Shown here in pieces: positions 1 to 8,607 of a stretch of 47,989 nt of DNA. Within the stretch, counting starts at the first letter, position 1, and each line of letters starts with the position of its first letter. This DNA comes from Deinococcus aestuarii (GTDB lineage Bacteria > Deinococcota > Deinococci > Deinococcales > Deinococcaceae), in assembly GCF_018863415.1 (NCBI RefSeq), contig NZ_JAHKSN010000031.1, positions 1-47,989 on the forward strand, written 5' to 3'. A program made the translations under genes and the position numbers. Below the pieces are notes generated by a model. That model ran no database searches. It was not told the DNA's origin and saw only the letters and a program-made list of their open reading frames with translations.

Positions 1-587
1 GGGCCGCCACCACCGTCAAGGGCAGGCTGCGCGCCGACCTCGACCGGCGTTACCTTCAGGCACATGCCCAGGGCCGGGTGCGGGTGGTTGCCGGGCGCTC
101 GGCGGACTTCTACGGTCCCGGCGTCCTGAACTCGACCCTGGGCGGGGCGGTATTCCCGGCGGCCCTGACGGGGGGCGAGGTCATGACGATGCTCGACACC
201 AGCTTGCCGCACAGCTACACCTCTATCGGCGACGTGGCGCGGGGGCTGGCGACCCTGGGCGAGCGCCCGGAAGGAGACGGGCGCATCTGGCACCTGCCGA
301 CCGCGCCCGCCCGCTCCACGGACGAGGTGCTTGAGCTGGTCGCCCACACGGTGGGGCGTCCGCTGCGGATTCACAACCTGCGGCGGGCCGAGGCCTACGG
401 GCCCTTCGACCAGACCTTTATGGACAGCTACGCGGAGATGCTCTACCAGCACCGCCTCCCGCAGAACATGGTCTCCGAGGCGTTCGAGCGTCAGTTCGGC
501 GTCCACCCGACGCCGCTGGCGCAGGGGATCGCGCAGACCGTGGCGTGGTACCGGGACTTCCTGTCCAGGCAGGTCCAGTCTGCTTGA
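1..587 (+). CDS. NAD-dependent epimerase/dehydratase family protein, C-terminal part
   Basis: The reading frame is open from the window edge (first whole codon at base 3), so the N-terminal Rossmann part lies outside. What remains, about 194 residues, is the substrate-side half of an extended SDR: a GRSADFYGPG segment, typical of the loop after the catalytic region, then the C-terminal helical part with a DVARGLATLGE segment seen in nucleoside-sugar-type epimerases. A GTG at 78 could be taken as a start, but the upstream codons (KGRLRADLDRRYLQAH) fit the family, so I treat the gene as cut by the window. Substrate is unknown. The next gene downstream, an AraC regulator on the same strand, begins after a 315-bp gap that contains a hairpin. 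Confidence 0.85.
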   Translation, partial: AATTVKGRLRADLDRRYLQAHAQGRVRVVAGRSADFYGPGVLNSTLGGAVFPAALTGGEVMTMLDTSLPHSYTSIGDVARGLATLGERPEGDGRIWHLPTAPARSTDEVLELVAHTVGRPLRIHNLRRAEAYGPFDQTFMDSYAEMLYQHRLPQNMVSEAFERQFGVHPTPLAQGIAQTVAWYRDFLSRQVQSA

Positions 588-708
588 ACGGGTTCACCTG
601 CTTCCCGCTCACGAGGCGTCCGGTCATCATGCCCGGAGTGCCGAACCACCTCACGGCAACCAAGCCCGATTCAGTTAGGAGTAGAAAGGCTCCACTGAAG
701 GGAGTTCA

Positions 709-732
709 GGGGGACTTGTCTTGATGTCCCCC
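709..732. terminator. Candidate hairpin after the epimerase gene
   Basis: GGGGGAC and GTCCCCC form a 7-bp stem around a 10-nt loop. There is no strong T run after it, so it is only a candidate terminator. The rest of the 588-902 gap holds no convincing gene; the reading frames there lack family resemblance. Confidence 0.4.
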
Positions 733-902
733 AGCCCATTGGAGGTTGGCGCCTGACCATGAGTCCACTTCCCCAAACGGCACGCGCTCACGTCGCCGGG
801 TGAAGCGAAGTTCGCCCCGCGGTTCCTCGGTCCACCTTCCGCCCACCCCGTCTCAGGCAAGCCCCAGCAGAAGGGGTCAACGGCTCGTCCACGGAGGCCG
901 AC

Positions 903-1754
903 GTGCTGAACTCCGGAGCATCAGGTGCGGACATTCCCTACCACCTCACCACCTTCGTCGAAGGGATCGGCCTCTTTTGCGCGTCCATCGCGCCCACCCA
1001 CTTTCCGGAACACACCCACCCTGAGATCTCCGTCGACGTGTGTTACGAGAACACCGCCTGCCTCTCGACCTGGCAGACGGCAGGAGGTCGGCAGCTCACC
1101 CGCCTGCTGGGGAATGGAAACGTCTCCATCATTGCGAGCGGCCAGCCCCACGGCAGCGAGTGGCTTCAGGACGCCGAGCATCTCATCTTCTACCTGACGC
1201 CGGCCTTCGTGGAGGGGGCCGCCCGTGACCTCCTGCGCCAGGGGTCCGTGGAGATCGTCGAAAATCGCAGCGCGGACGACCCCCTGATCCGGCAGCTCGC
1301 CGGGACCCTGCGTTCGGAACTGCGGCGGGAGCACCCGCCCGAGCGCCTCTACGTCGAGTCCCTCGTGAATGTGCTCGCCGTTCACCTGCTGAGAACCTAC
1401 TCCGCCGAGAACAAGGCGCTCCAGGAGCCGAGGCACGGCCTGTCCAGGGGAAAGCTCGAACGGGTCGCCCATTACGTGCTCGACCACCTGCACGAGGACC
1501 TGAGCCTCGCCACCCTGGCGGGGGTGGCGGGTCTCAGCCCCTACCATTTCTCGCGCCAGTTCAAGCGCGCCACAGGGACAACTCCTCACCAGTACGTCGT
1601 GCTCCGGCGCGTCGAGCGGGCCAGAACCCTCCTCTCGACGACCAGACTCTCCCTGGTCACCATCGCGAACACGGTCGGGTTCACCCACCAGAGTCACCTC
1701 ACCCACCACGTCCGGCGTCACTTCGGCGTTGCCCCCTCGGCCCTGCGGCAGTAG
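903..1754 (+). CDS. AraC family transcriptional regulator
   Basis: A 283-residue protein with the classic AraC/XylS layout. The N-terminal part (about 1-170) looks like a cupin-type sensing domain with several histidines (HFPEHTHPE). The last 100 residues hold two helix-turn-helix units: LSLATLAGVAGLSPYHFSRQ and, later, LVTIANTVGFTHQSHLTHHV, followed by the usual FGVAPSALR ending. The start is a GTG at 903 with no strong ribosome site, so it may be off by a few codons. Neighbours are an epimerase end upstream and, after a 493-bp gap, a co-directional SDR/alcohol dehydrogenase cluster that it might control. The ligand cannot be deduced. Confidence 0.88.
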   Translation: MLNSGASGADIPYHLTTFVEGIGLFCASIAPTHFPEHTHPEISVDVCYENTACLSTWQTAGGRQLTRLLGNGNVSIIASGQPHGSEWLQDAEHLIFYLTPAFVEGAARDLLRQGSVEIVENRSADDPLIRQLAGTLRSELRREHPPERLYVESLVNVLAVHLLRTYSAENKALQEPRHGLSRGKLERVAHYVLDHLHEDLSLATLAGVAGLSPYHFSRQFKRATGTTPHQYVVLRRVERARTLLSTTRLSLVTIANTVGFTHQSHLTHHVRRHFGVAPSALRQ

Positions 1755-2247
1755 GCGTCCTCATACGTCGCCCTTCCTGACATCCCGACGGAAAGCACGA
1801 TTTTGCTCAAAAACAGCACGTTCTTGAGCGACGTCGTTCTCCCAAGGTTTTACTATCTCGGATAGGCACCTGCTTCCGGCGAAGGGACGGAACAAGAACG
1901 GACAGCACCACAAGACTGCGTGGGACGATTCAACGCTTTGGAAGCACATCCATTGTCGACCCTCTCAAGCGAAATTGTCGTATGTCAGGCGGAGGGATGC
2001 ACCTTGCGGGAGTCCGCGTCGTCTCCTCCGCCCGGGGCAGGAGGTCTGGAGGAATTGAACGTCGATCAGGTCCTCTCATCGGGACGAGACGGCAGCGAAC
2101 GACACTTCGCCGAAACACGCCTCGTCTCCGACCTCAGGAGGTGACTGACCACCGTTTTTGCGAGCCCTCTGTCCTTTGGCAAGGACCGTCTGAAGTCCAT
2201 GCCGCCGTCCAGTCCACGGTGGGTGGTCGAGCGTGGAGGAGAGTGTT
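1755..2247. other. Intergenic region with a small palindrome
   Basis: No convincing gene is seen in these 493 bases. Two signals are present: CTATC-TCG-GATAG at 1853-1865 is a perfect 5-bp-arm palindrome, and GCTCAA (1805-1810) is mirrored by TTGAGC about 13 bases later. Either could be an operator for the AraC protein or for the SDR cluster that follows. This is inference from symmetry only. Confidence 0.35.
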
Positions 2248-3147
2248 GTGACGAAAGACCAGTACACGATGCAGGACCCCACCAAGCAATACCCCGGCCC
2301 CACGCCGGAGATGGCCCAGACGCAATCAGGCCCCGGGCTGGAGCAGCAGATGCCCATCAAGCCCGACGCCGGCGAGCAGACCTACCGTGGCAGTGGCCGC
2401 CTCACGGGCCGCAAGGCCATCGTCACCGGGGCCGACTCCGGCATCGGCCGCGCCGTCGCCATCGCCTTTGCCCGTGAGGGCGCCGACATCGTCATGTCCT
2501 ACATGCCCGAAGAGGAACCCGACGCCCGCGAGGTCATCGGGCTCATCGAGCAGGCCGGGCGCAAGGCCATTCCCTTTCCCGGCGACGTCAAGAGCGAGGC
2601 CTATTGCCAGCAGCTCGTGGAGACGGCGGTGCGGGAACTCGGCGGGCTGGACATCCTCGCCAACATCGCGGGCAAGCAGCAGTTCGTCACCGACCTCGGC
2701 GAGCTGACGACCGAACAGTTTGACGAGACCTACAAGACGAACGTGTACGCGATGTTCTGGCTGTGCAAGGCCGCGCTGGCCCACATGCCGCCCGGTTCAA
2801 CGATCATCAACACGTCGTCGCAGGAGGCGTACAAGCCCTCGCCGATTCTGGTGGACTACGCCTCGACGAAGTGGGCGATCAACGGTTTTAGTAAGGCGCT
2901 GGCCCAGCAGGTGGCGCAGAAGGGCATCCGGGTGAACGTGGTGGCGCCGGGGCCGGTGTGGACGCCGCTTCAGGTCGCGGGCGGGCAGCCGCCGGAAAAG
3001 CTCAAGGAGTTCGGCAGCCAGTCGCCGATGGGGCGGCCCGCGCAGCCCGCGGAGATGGCGCCGCTGTACGTGTTCCTGGCGAGCCCCGAGTCGAGCTATG
3101 TCAATGGCGAGACGCTGGCGGCTACGGGAGGCACCCCCACGCCCTGA
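2248..3147 (+). CDS. SDR family oxidoreductase with N-terminal extension (general stress protein 39 type)
   Basis: I chose GTG 2248 because a GGAGGAG ribosome site lies just before it; an in-frame GTG at 2233 overlaps that site. The 299-residue product has a proline-rich N-terminal extension of about 45 residues (YPGPTPEMAQ), typical of the YhdF/GSP39 group, then a Rossmann fold with TGADSGIGRAVA for NAD(P) binding, NIAG, and the catalytic serine followed by YASTK (YxxxK). The end is VNGETLAATGG. These enzymes reduce small carbonyl or alcohol substrates and are often linked to stress or dormancy; the substrate here is unknown. A paralogue follows 61 bp downstream. Confidence 0.9.
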   Translation: MTKDQYTMQDPTKQYPGPTPEMAQTQSGPGLEQQMPIKPDAGEQTYRGSGRLTGRKAIVTGADSGIGRAVAIAFAREGADIVMSYMPEEEPDAREVIGLIEQAGRKAIPFPGDVKSEAYCQQLVETAVRELGGLDILANIAGKQQFVTDLGELTTEQFDETYKTNVYAMFWLCKAALAHMPPGSTIINTSSQEAYKPSPILVDYASTKWAINGFSKALAQQVAQKGIRVNVVAPGPVWTPLQVAGGQPPEKLKEFGSQSPMGRPAQPAEMAPLYVFLASPESSYVNGETLAATGGTPTP

Positions 3148-3208
3148 GCCCACTTCAACCTGGCAACACCGACTTCACGGCGCCGTCAACCTGATCAGGA
3201 GGCAGCCT

Positions 3209-4246
3209 ATGGACCGAGACGACCAGAACGCCCCCGCGCCCTCCCGTCGCCGCGTGCTCGGCAAGATCGGCACAGGTCTGGCCGCCGTGTTCGCCTCCCC
3301 GGTCCTCGCCAAGGGAGGCGGGGCAGGCGCCCTGGCCTTCCAGGGACAGACGCCGCCCCGCCAGTCGGTCAAGCAGAACCCGGTCACCCAGTTCCCGAGG
3401 CCGCCCTTTCCGGGGCAAACCCAGCCCTGGCCCGGCCTGGCGAGCCGGATGAGGCCCAGGCCCGATCACGGCGAGACGAGCTACCAGGGCACCGGACGGC
3501 TTCAGGGCCGCAAGGCGCTGATCACCGGCGGCGACTCGGGCATCGGCCGGGCGGCAGCCATCGCTTACGCCCGCGAAGGGGCCGATGTGGCGATCAACTA
3601 TCTCCCCGCCGAGGAGAGTGACGCCCGCGAGGTGGTCGCCCTGATCCGTGCCGCCGGGCGTAAGGCGGTCGCCCTCCCCGGCGACATCCGCAGCGAGGCG
3701 TTCTGTCAGCAACTCGTCGCGCGGGCGGTCCGTGAACTGGGTGGCCTCGACATTCTGGTGAGCAACGCCGCCCGGCAGCACGCGCTGCCCTCCATCCGGG
3801 ACCTGACGACCGAGCTGCTCGACTGGACCTTCAAGACCAACCTCTACGCGATGTTCTGGATCGTCAAGGCCGCGCTGCCCTCGATGGGGCCGGGGGCCAG
3901 CATCATCGTCACGTCGTCGGTCGAGGCGTACAGCCCGTCGGAGAACCTGCTCGACTACGCGCAGACCAAGTCGGCGCAGGTGGCCTTTGTCAAGTCGCTC
4001 GCCAAGCAACTGGCGAAGCAGGGCATCCGGGTGAACGGGGTGGCGCCGGGGCCGTACTGGACGCCCCTCCAGGTGACGGGCGGGCAACCACCGGAGATGA
4101 TCCCGCAGTTCGGGGCCATGACCCCGCTCGGGCGCGCGGGGCAGCCCGTCGAGCTGGCAGGCATCTACGTGCTGCTGGCCTCGCAGGAGTCGAGCGACGC
4201 GACCGGCCAGGTCTACGGCGCCTCCGGCGGCAGCGGCAATCCCTGA
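3209..4246 (+). CDS. Tat-signal SDR family oxidoreductase, tandem paralogue of the preceding gene
   Basis: ATG 3209 follows AGGAGGC and gives 345 residues. The protein is clearly related to the gene at 2248 (TGGDSGIGR, YAQTK catalytic motif, APGPYWTPLQV), but it carries a new N-terminus with a twin-arginine signal: SRRRVLGK, then a hydrophobic stretch ending ASPVLA at about residue 35. It is therefore predicted to fold with its cofactor in the cytoplasm and be exported by Tat. After the signal it keeps the proline-rich linker of the GSP39 group. The gene lies in a same-strand set with the cytoplasmic paralogue upstream and the alcohol dehydrogenase downstream. Whether it is active outside the cytoplasm, where NAD(P) is scarce, is open. 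Confidence 0.9.
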   Translation: MDRDDQNAPAPSRRRVLGKIGTGLAAVFASPVLAKGGGAGALAFQGQTPPRQSVKQNPVTQFPRPPFPGQTQPWPGLASRMRPRPDHGETSYQGTGRLQGRKALITGGDSGIGRAAAIAYAREGADVAINYLPAEESDAREVVALIRAAGRKAVALPGDIRSEAFCQQLVARAVRELGGLDILVSNAARQHALPSIRDLTTELLDWTFKTNLYAMFWIVKAALPSMGPGASIIVTSSVEAYSPSENLLDYAQTKSAQVAFVKSLAKQLAKQGIRVNGVAPGPYWTPLQVTGGQPPEMIPQFGAMTPLGRAGQPVELAGIYVLLASQESSDATGQVYGASGGSGNP

Positions 4247-4364
4247 CGAGGGACCACCGCCGGGCGTGGGGACTGACCGCCTCAACGGATACCCCATTCC
4301 CCCGGCGGCGGTCCGCCCCCCTGATCCACCACGCCTTGCGGCGCATTCACCACGGAGGAGTTCC

Positions 4365-5489
4365 ATGACCGACACGATGACCCAGGCCCTGCCCTACGTT
4401 GACGGCCGCGTGCCCGGCACCCCCGGTCCCGGTGAGGAGGTCGCCGCCTTCGGCACCCCTGTCGCCAAGGGCGAGTTGCGCCCCCTGCGCGTCACCCGCC
4501 GTCCCCTCGGTCCGAACGACGTGCAGGTCGACGTGCTCTACACCGGCATCTGTCACTCGGACATCCACTTCGTGGACAACGACTGGGGCAACACCGTCTA
4601 CCCCTGCGTTCCCGGCCATGAGATCGTCGGGCGCGTGTCCGCGGTCGGCGACGACGTGACGGAGTTCCAGGTCGGCGAAACCGTGGCGGTCGGCCCCATC
4701 GTGAACAACTGCGGCCAGTGCGAGTCGTGCCGCGAGGGGCTGGAGCAGTACTGCGACGGCCCCCAGGGACGCACCGAGGTCTACAACGGCCCGACCAAGC
4801 CGGACGGCACCAACACTTACGGCGGCTACTCGGCGCGCCTCGTCGTCGGTTCGGACTACGTGTTCAAGATGCCCCAGGGCCTCGCTCCCGAGACCGTGCC
4901 GCCCCTGATGTGCGCGGGCGTCACGACCTACTCGCCCTTGAAGTTCTACGGGACCGGCCCCGGAAAGAAGGTCGGGATCGCTGGGCTGGGTGGGCTCGGG
5001 CACATCGCGGTGAAGCTCGCCGCAGCGATGGGGGCCGAGGTCACGGTCCTCAGCCGCAGCCCGGAAAAGGAGGCGGACGCCAAGACGTTTGGCGCCAAGG
5101 CCTTCGTGCTGCACACGGACCAGGAGGCGATGACGCCGCTCGCGGGCAAGTTCGACTTCGTGCTGATCACGATTCCCGAGCCGTTCGACATCAATCCCTT
5201 CGTGAAGCTGCTGAAGAGGGACGGCACCGCCTGCGTCGTCGGCGCGATTCAGCCGCTCGCCACGCCGACGGACACCACGGAGTTGACCAAGCAGCGCCGG
5301 GCGATCAGCGGCTCGATCCTCGGCGCTTTGGCCGAATCACGCGAGATGCTGGCCTTTTGCGCCGAGCACGGGATCGGCTCGGAGGTCGAGGTCATCAAGA
5401 TCCGGGAGGTCAACGGCGCCTACCCGAAGGTGCTGGCGGGCAAGGTGCGTTACCGCTACGTGATCGACGTCGCAGGCTCGGCGATGTGA
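4365..5489 (+). CDS. Zinc-dependent NAD(P) alcohol dehydrogenase, cinnamyl-alcohol-dehydrogenase/YahK type
   Basis: ATG 4365 follows GGAGG; the product has 374 residues. Catalytic zinc ligands are visible as GICHSDIH, PGHE and the cysteine of LMCAGVTTY. The structural zinc site is the four-cysteine cluster CGQCESCREGLEQYC. The nucleotide fold has GLGGLGHIAVK. This is the medium-chain dehydrogenase family that interconverts broad-range aldehydes and alcohols, usually with NADPH in the YahK group. With the two SDR genes directly upstream on the same strand it forms a likely carbonyl-reduction cluster. The AraC gene at 903 is the nearest regulator. A 303-bp gap follows. Confidence 0.93.
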   Translation: MTDTMTQALPYVDGRVPGTPGPGEEVAAFGTPVAKGELRPLRVTRRPLGPNDVQVDVLYTGICHSDIHFVDNDWGNTVYPCVPGHEIVGRVSAVGDDVTEFQVGETVAVGPIVNNCGQCESCREGLEQYCDGPQGRTEVYNGPTKPDGTNTYGGYSARLVVGSDYVFKMPQGLAPETVPPLMCAGVTTYSPLKFYGTGPGKKVGIAGLGGLGHIAVKLAAAMGAEVTVLSRSPEKEADAKTFGAKAFVLHTDQEAMTPLAGKFDFVLITIPEPFDINPFVKLLKRDGTACVVGAIQPLATPTDTTELTKQRRAISGSILGALAESREMLAFCAEHGIGSEVEVIKIREVNGAYPKVLAGKVRYRYVIDVAGSAM

Positions 5490-5505
5490 GCCAGGCGCTC
5501 AGCCT

Positions 5506-5745
5506 TCACCGAGCCAGCCCCACCGTCGCCGGGTCAGCCGGGATGACCCGAGCCCCTCGTTCCCGCAGGCCGCCCCTGGTCTCCTGTGTGGCAGAGCCCC
5601 CTTCTCTCAAGATGTTCCCCACCTGGAAGCGGCCGACCACTAGGGTGTCGCGGTCCTTCAGCTCTTGGCCGGTGGAGTCAACGCACTGAACTTCCGCCTT
5701 CTTCGCAACCTCCACAACGTTCCGGTGTTGCTGAACCCTTCTCAC
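5506..5745 (-). CDS. Unrecognised small reading frame
   Basis: A minus-strand frame fills most of the gap between the alcohol dehydrogenase and an SDR remnant. From a possible GTG near 5745 it reads about 79 residues with high GC at third positions and protein-like runs such as VEVAKKAEVQCVDSTGQEL and KDRDTLVVGRFQVGNI. I do not recognise a family. No good ribosome site is visible and the frame stays open to 5781. It could be a real small gene, the end of a decayed larger one, or chance. Confidence 0.3.
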   Translation of the reverse strand: MRRVQQHRNVVEVAKKAEVQCVDSTGQELKDRDTLVVGRFQVGNILREGGSATQETRGGLRERGARVIPADPATVGLAR

Positions 5746-5792
5746 CCCAGGTGTTGAGGGTGCGCGACCCCGGCCCGCCACGTTGGGCCTCG

Positions 5793-6380
5793 TTACCAGG
5801 GCGCCTGACCGTCCCCAGCGAAGAAGTCGCCGGTCGGGCCCCCCTCACCTGCCAAGGCCGTCTTCAGGATCATCGCAGCGGCGTCCTCGACGCTTTTGGT
5901 TCCCCGGAACCCATTCAGGTCCGTCGCGGTGTATCCCGGGCTGACCGAGTTCACCCGGAAGCCCCGGGCGCGAAGCTCCTTGGCGAACAACACCGTGAGG
6001 TTGTTCAGCGCGGCCTTCGAGGACTGGTAGGGAAACACCTGCTTCCCGGCGAACTCATCCAGCGGGTAGCCGATCAACGCGAGTGATCCAAGGCCGGACG
6101 AGACGTTCACGATGGTGGGTCTGGCCGACCTCCAGAGCAGGGGCAGCAGGGCCTGGGTCAGCAGGAAGGGGCCGAAGAAGTTGGTCTCGTAGGCGGCCCG
6201 CACGTCCTCAATCCGGGTCTGGGAGGGGACCGCGCGCCCGCCGACGATGCCCGCGTTGTTGATCAGCAGGTCGAGCCGCCCACCGTCCTGCTCAAGGGTG
6301 CTCCAGACTCACGGCGTCGGTGAGATCGAGCGGCATGAGACGAACATCACGCCCATCACCTTGTAATTCGGTGAGCGCTG
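5793..6380 (-). pseudogene. SDR family oxidoreductase remnant, 5' end lost and frameshifted
   Basis: Read on the minus strand, the 3' part is a clear classical SDR: LDLLINNAGIVGG, NVSSG, YQSSKAALNN (YxxxK) and VSPGYTATDLNGF. The frame is broken near 6300: codons upstream of STLEQDGGRLDLL meet a TGA, while the matching earlier part (RDVRLMPLDLTDAVSLE) continues in another frame, so a small indel separates them. The TGxxxGxG cofactor-binding N-terminus is missing. At about 6380 homology stops and a different gene end begins on the opposite strand, so a deletion or recombination removed both 5' ends. It is probably not functional. Confidence 0.8.
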
Positions 6381-6755
6381 GCCCGCGCAAGCGGCGTCTC
6401 CAGTTACATCGGGGACGGAAGCAACCGCTGGCCCGCCGGGCATCGCCTCGACGCCGCACGCCTCTTCTGCCTGGCACTCGAACGGGCACCCGCCGGTGCG
6501 GTCTTACACGGGGTGGCGGACGAGAGCGTGCCGGTTCGCACGCTCGCCGAGGCTATCGGGCGGCACCTGGGCTTGCCGGTGGTTTCGGTTCCCGCCGAGG
6601 CAGCAGACAAACACTTCGGATGGCTGGTCCGCTTTCTCGCCGCCGACCTCCCGGTGTCGAGCGCGTGGACCCGTGAGGCGGTGGGGTGGCAGCCGACGCA
6701 GCCGGGGCTGATGGCGGATCTCGAACAGGGACACTACTCTCGCGCCCCTTCCTGA
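6375..6755 (+). pseudogene. NAD-dependent epimerase remnant, C-terminal third only
   Basis: The plus-strand frame opens after a TGA at 6372 and reads about 126 residues starting ALARASGVSSYIGDG. It closely matches the C-terminal part of the intact gene at 15683-16579: SYIGDGSNRWPA, HRLDAARLF, VLHGVADESVPVRT, EAIGRHLGLPVVS, HFGWL and the ending DLEQGHYSRAPS. The Rossmann N-terminus is absent, and the fragment abuts the inverted SDR remnant. A GTG at 6513 could start an 80-residue peptide, but I see no reason to think it is a gene. It is a dead 3' end left by rearrangement. Confidence 0.8.
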
Positions 6756-6827
6756 GCCTCGGCCAGGCACGTCTCCCCGCCCACCGCTGTGGGTCGACTG
6801 CGCAAGGGTATTGGAGCGTCAGGCTGA

Positions 6828-7430
6828 TCATCCCTCCTGCCGCAATAACCCGACGGCGAGCTGTCGGAATGCTGCGACGGCCTTTTCGAAGACCACGTGC
6901 GGATCATCGGTGGCGGCAATCCAGAGGGCGGCGTTGAGCGCCGCGCCATTGAGGAGCCGGGCCGCCGCTTCCGCGTCCACGGGCCCGACCGTCCCTTCAT
7001 CCAGGAGAGCTTGAACCATCTGCGTGGTTCGGCGGAGGCACGCCGTCTGATTGGGCCACCGTGAGGGGTCACCGAGCACCGCTGGCCCGTCCAGCAGCAT
7101 GATGCGCTGAATCTCTGGCTCGAGCGCCATCTCGATATAGGCGATATGCTCCGCCAGGAAGCCACTCCAGGCGTCGACCGCCTGCTCATGCGCCGCGCGC
7201 ATCCGGACCAGCATTTCAGCATCGATCTGGTCAATCACGGCTTGCAGCAGGCCCTTCTTATCACCGAAGTTGTGATAGAGCGCGCCCCGCGTCAGACCAG
7301 CTTCGGCGGTCAGCTCATCCATCGACGCCGCCGCGTAGCCCTTGGCCGCAAAGGCCTTGCGCGCGGCGTCCATCAGCTTCGCCCGGGTTTCTTCCACCCT
7401 CTCGGTACGTCGTCTTGCGATAGCCACCAC
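6828..7430 (-). CDS. TetR/AcrR family transcriptional regulator
   Basis: A 200-residue protein. The N-terminal DNA-binding domain is typical: ARKAFAAKGYAAASMDELTA followed by the recognition region AGLTRGALYHNFGDKKGLL. The rest is an all-helical ligand-binding domain that ends FRQLAVGLLRQEG, as in the TetR_C subgroup seen beside small enzymes. It is transcribed away from the RidA-like gene at 7670, and two matching palindromes (7466-7480 and 7497-7511) sit in the shared upstream region, so it very likely represses itself and its neighbour. The inducer is unknown. Confidence 0.92.
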   Translation of the reverse strand: MVAIARRRTERVEETRAKLMDAARKAFAAKGYAAASMDELTAEAGLTRGALYHNFGDKKGLLQAVIDQIDAEMLVRMRAAHEQAVDAWSGFLAEHIAYIEMALEPEIQRIMLLDGPAVLGDPSRWPNQTACLRRTTQMVQALLDEGTVGPVDAEAAARLLNGAALNAALWIAATDDPHVVFEKAVAAFRQLAVGLLRQEG

Positions 7431-7465
7431 CTCCCAGGGGCCCGTTCGCCGTGTCCGAGCATTGA

Positions 7466-7511
7466 CATACGGTGCGTATGCGTTAGTCTACCAACACATA
7501 CGGCGCGTATG
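7466..7511. promoter_or_regulatory. Twin TetR operators between the TetR gene and the RidA-like gene
   Basis: CATACG-GTG-CGTATG at 7466-7480 and CATACG-GCG-CGTATG at 7497-7511 share the same half-sites and 3-bp centre, and their centres are 31 bp apart, close to three helical turns. A TTGACA hexamer at 7463-7468 overlaps the first site and points toward the RidA-like gene; a matching -10 (about 7484-7489, TAGTCT) is weak. Binding here would block promoters in both directions. Confidence 0.8.
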
Positions 7512-7669
7512 TTGGTGGCTGTCCTCGATGGGGCGCCATTGTCGTCAAGCTGAAGCTCTGGAAGCTGCCCACGTCGCTTGCCGTTCTCGGTGCATCTGCG
7601 GTTTCCAGAGAACGGCTTTCTGTTTCGAGTTGCGGCTTTCCTGACGGAGCTCCGAGAAGGAGGAAAAAG

Positions 7670-8074
7670 ATGACTCAGCGTGACGCGGTGTTCCCTGCTG
7701 GTCGGCAGGCCCTCTACCAACTCAACCGCTATTCGGCGGCCATCCGCTCAGGGGACTTGCTGTTCGTCTCGGGTCAGGTCGGCAGCCGTGAGGACGGCTC
7801 GCCCGAGCCGGTCTTCGAACAGCAGGTTCAATTGGCGTTCGACAATCTTGCGGCAGTGCTCGAGGCTGCCGGTTGCACCTTCGACGATGTTGTGGATGTG
7901 ACCACGTTCCATACCGATCCAGCCACGCAATTTGAGACGGTTGCCGCCGTCCGCTTGCAGGCCATCGGTGAGCCGCCCTACCCGAACTGGACAGCGGTGG
8001 GCGTCAACTGGCTGGCAGGCTTTGATTTCGAAATCAAGGTCATCGCGCGCCTGCCTCAGTCCGTCTCCCCTTGA
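7670..8074 (+). CDS. RidA (YjgF/YER057c/UK114) family protein, probably a non-canonical Rid subgroup
   Basis: 134 residues, start ATG 7670 after AAGGAGG. The Rid fold is clear: YSAAIRSGDLLFVSGQVG near the N-terminus, then AFDNLAAVLEAAGCTFDDVV and a C-terminal FEIKVIA strand. True RidA enine/imine deaminases carry an arginine in the PxR motif before the last strands. Here that place reads YPNWTAVGVNWL, with tryptophan where arginine is expected, so the standard deaminase activity may be absent. The gene is probably controlled by the divergent TetR protein. The 5' leader is long, about 180 bases from the TTGACA box. Confidence 0.88.
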   Translation: MTQRDAVFPAGRQALYQLNRYSAAIRSGDLLFVSGQVGSREDGSPEPVFEQQVQLAFDNLAAVLEAAGCTFDDVVDVTTFHTDPATQFETVAAVRLQAIGEPPYPNWTAVGVNWLAGFDFEIKVIARLPQSVSP

Positions 8075-8146
8075 AGTGAACGCTGGCCGCCTCCCGCCGC
8101 AAAGTGTTGGGGCCAGCGTCATCCTGAGTGATCCACTCTCAACGCT

Positions 8147-8525
8147 TCACTTGCATTCAGCCCGACCTGGTGGATGGTCCATCGCCTCTAAAGCGGTGCG
8201 CGCCGTGGACCAACTGGGGTCGTCTGGGTAGAGCACGCTACGCAGGTAGGCCCAGGTCAGCCGTCCCACCGCCTCCACCCGCTCGGGGCTCTCATCGGTT
8301 GTCTCAACCGCGTCATACCCGGCAATTCCACCGAGCCCGTGTTTCCCCCAAAACGAGGTCAGGAGGCACTTGGGACCTGGACTCAGGAAGTACGGGTCGG
8401 CATACCAGTCCGCCCCCCGGGTCGTGAGATGGCGGCCAACGTCCTGGTCACCCGCGACGACGAGGGCAGGCGTCCTCATCCCGGCGAAGTTGGGGGTCCA
8501 GAAGACCGGATACCGTGCTGAGGCC
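8147..8525 (-). pseudogene. Alpha/beta hydrolase remnant, C-terminal third only
   Basis: This minus-strand frame matches the last about 125 residues of the intact hydrolase at 11966-12937: TPALVVAGDQD, WYADPYFLSPGPKCLLT, HGLGGIAGYDAVETTDESPE and RVEAVGRLTWAYLRSVLYP. The acid and histidine of the triad survive, but the oxyanion and GHSMGG nucleophile parts are missing. Upstream of about 8525 the frame no longer resembles the family, although it stays open to 8719. The 20 bases beyond the stop also resemble those beyond the intact copy (CTTCACTTGCATTC in both), which points to duplication followed by deletion. Confidence 0.8.
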
Positions 8526-8574
8526 CGTCTGCTGACTGACGCTTTGGATGGTGTGGGCCTCCGGCATGACCTGA

Positions 8575-8607
8575 GGCTAGACCCTGGAGTGCGCTCCAGG
8601 TCTAGCC
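8575..8607. terminator. Imperfect hairpin
   Basis: GGCTAGACC(C)TGGAG pairs with CTCCAGGTCTAGCC around a TGCG loop, giving a 14-bp stem with one bulged C. It lies where the hydrolase remnant loses homology, downstream of the MFS gene on the minus strand. It could terminate the MFS transcript or mark the deletion joint. There is no T run. Confidence 0.45.
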
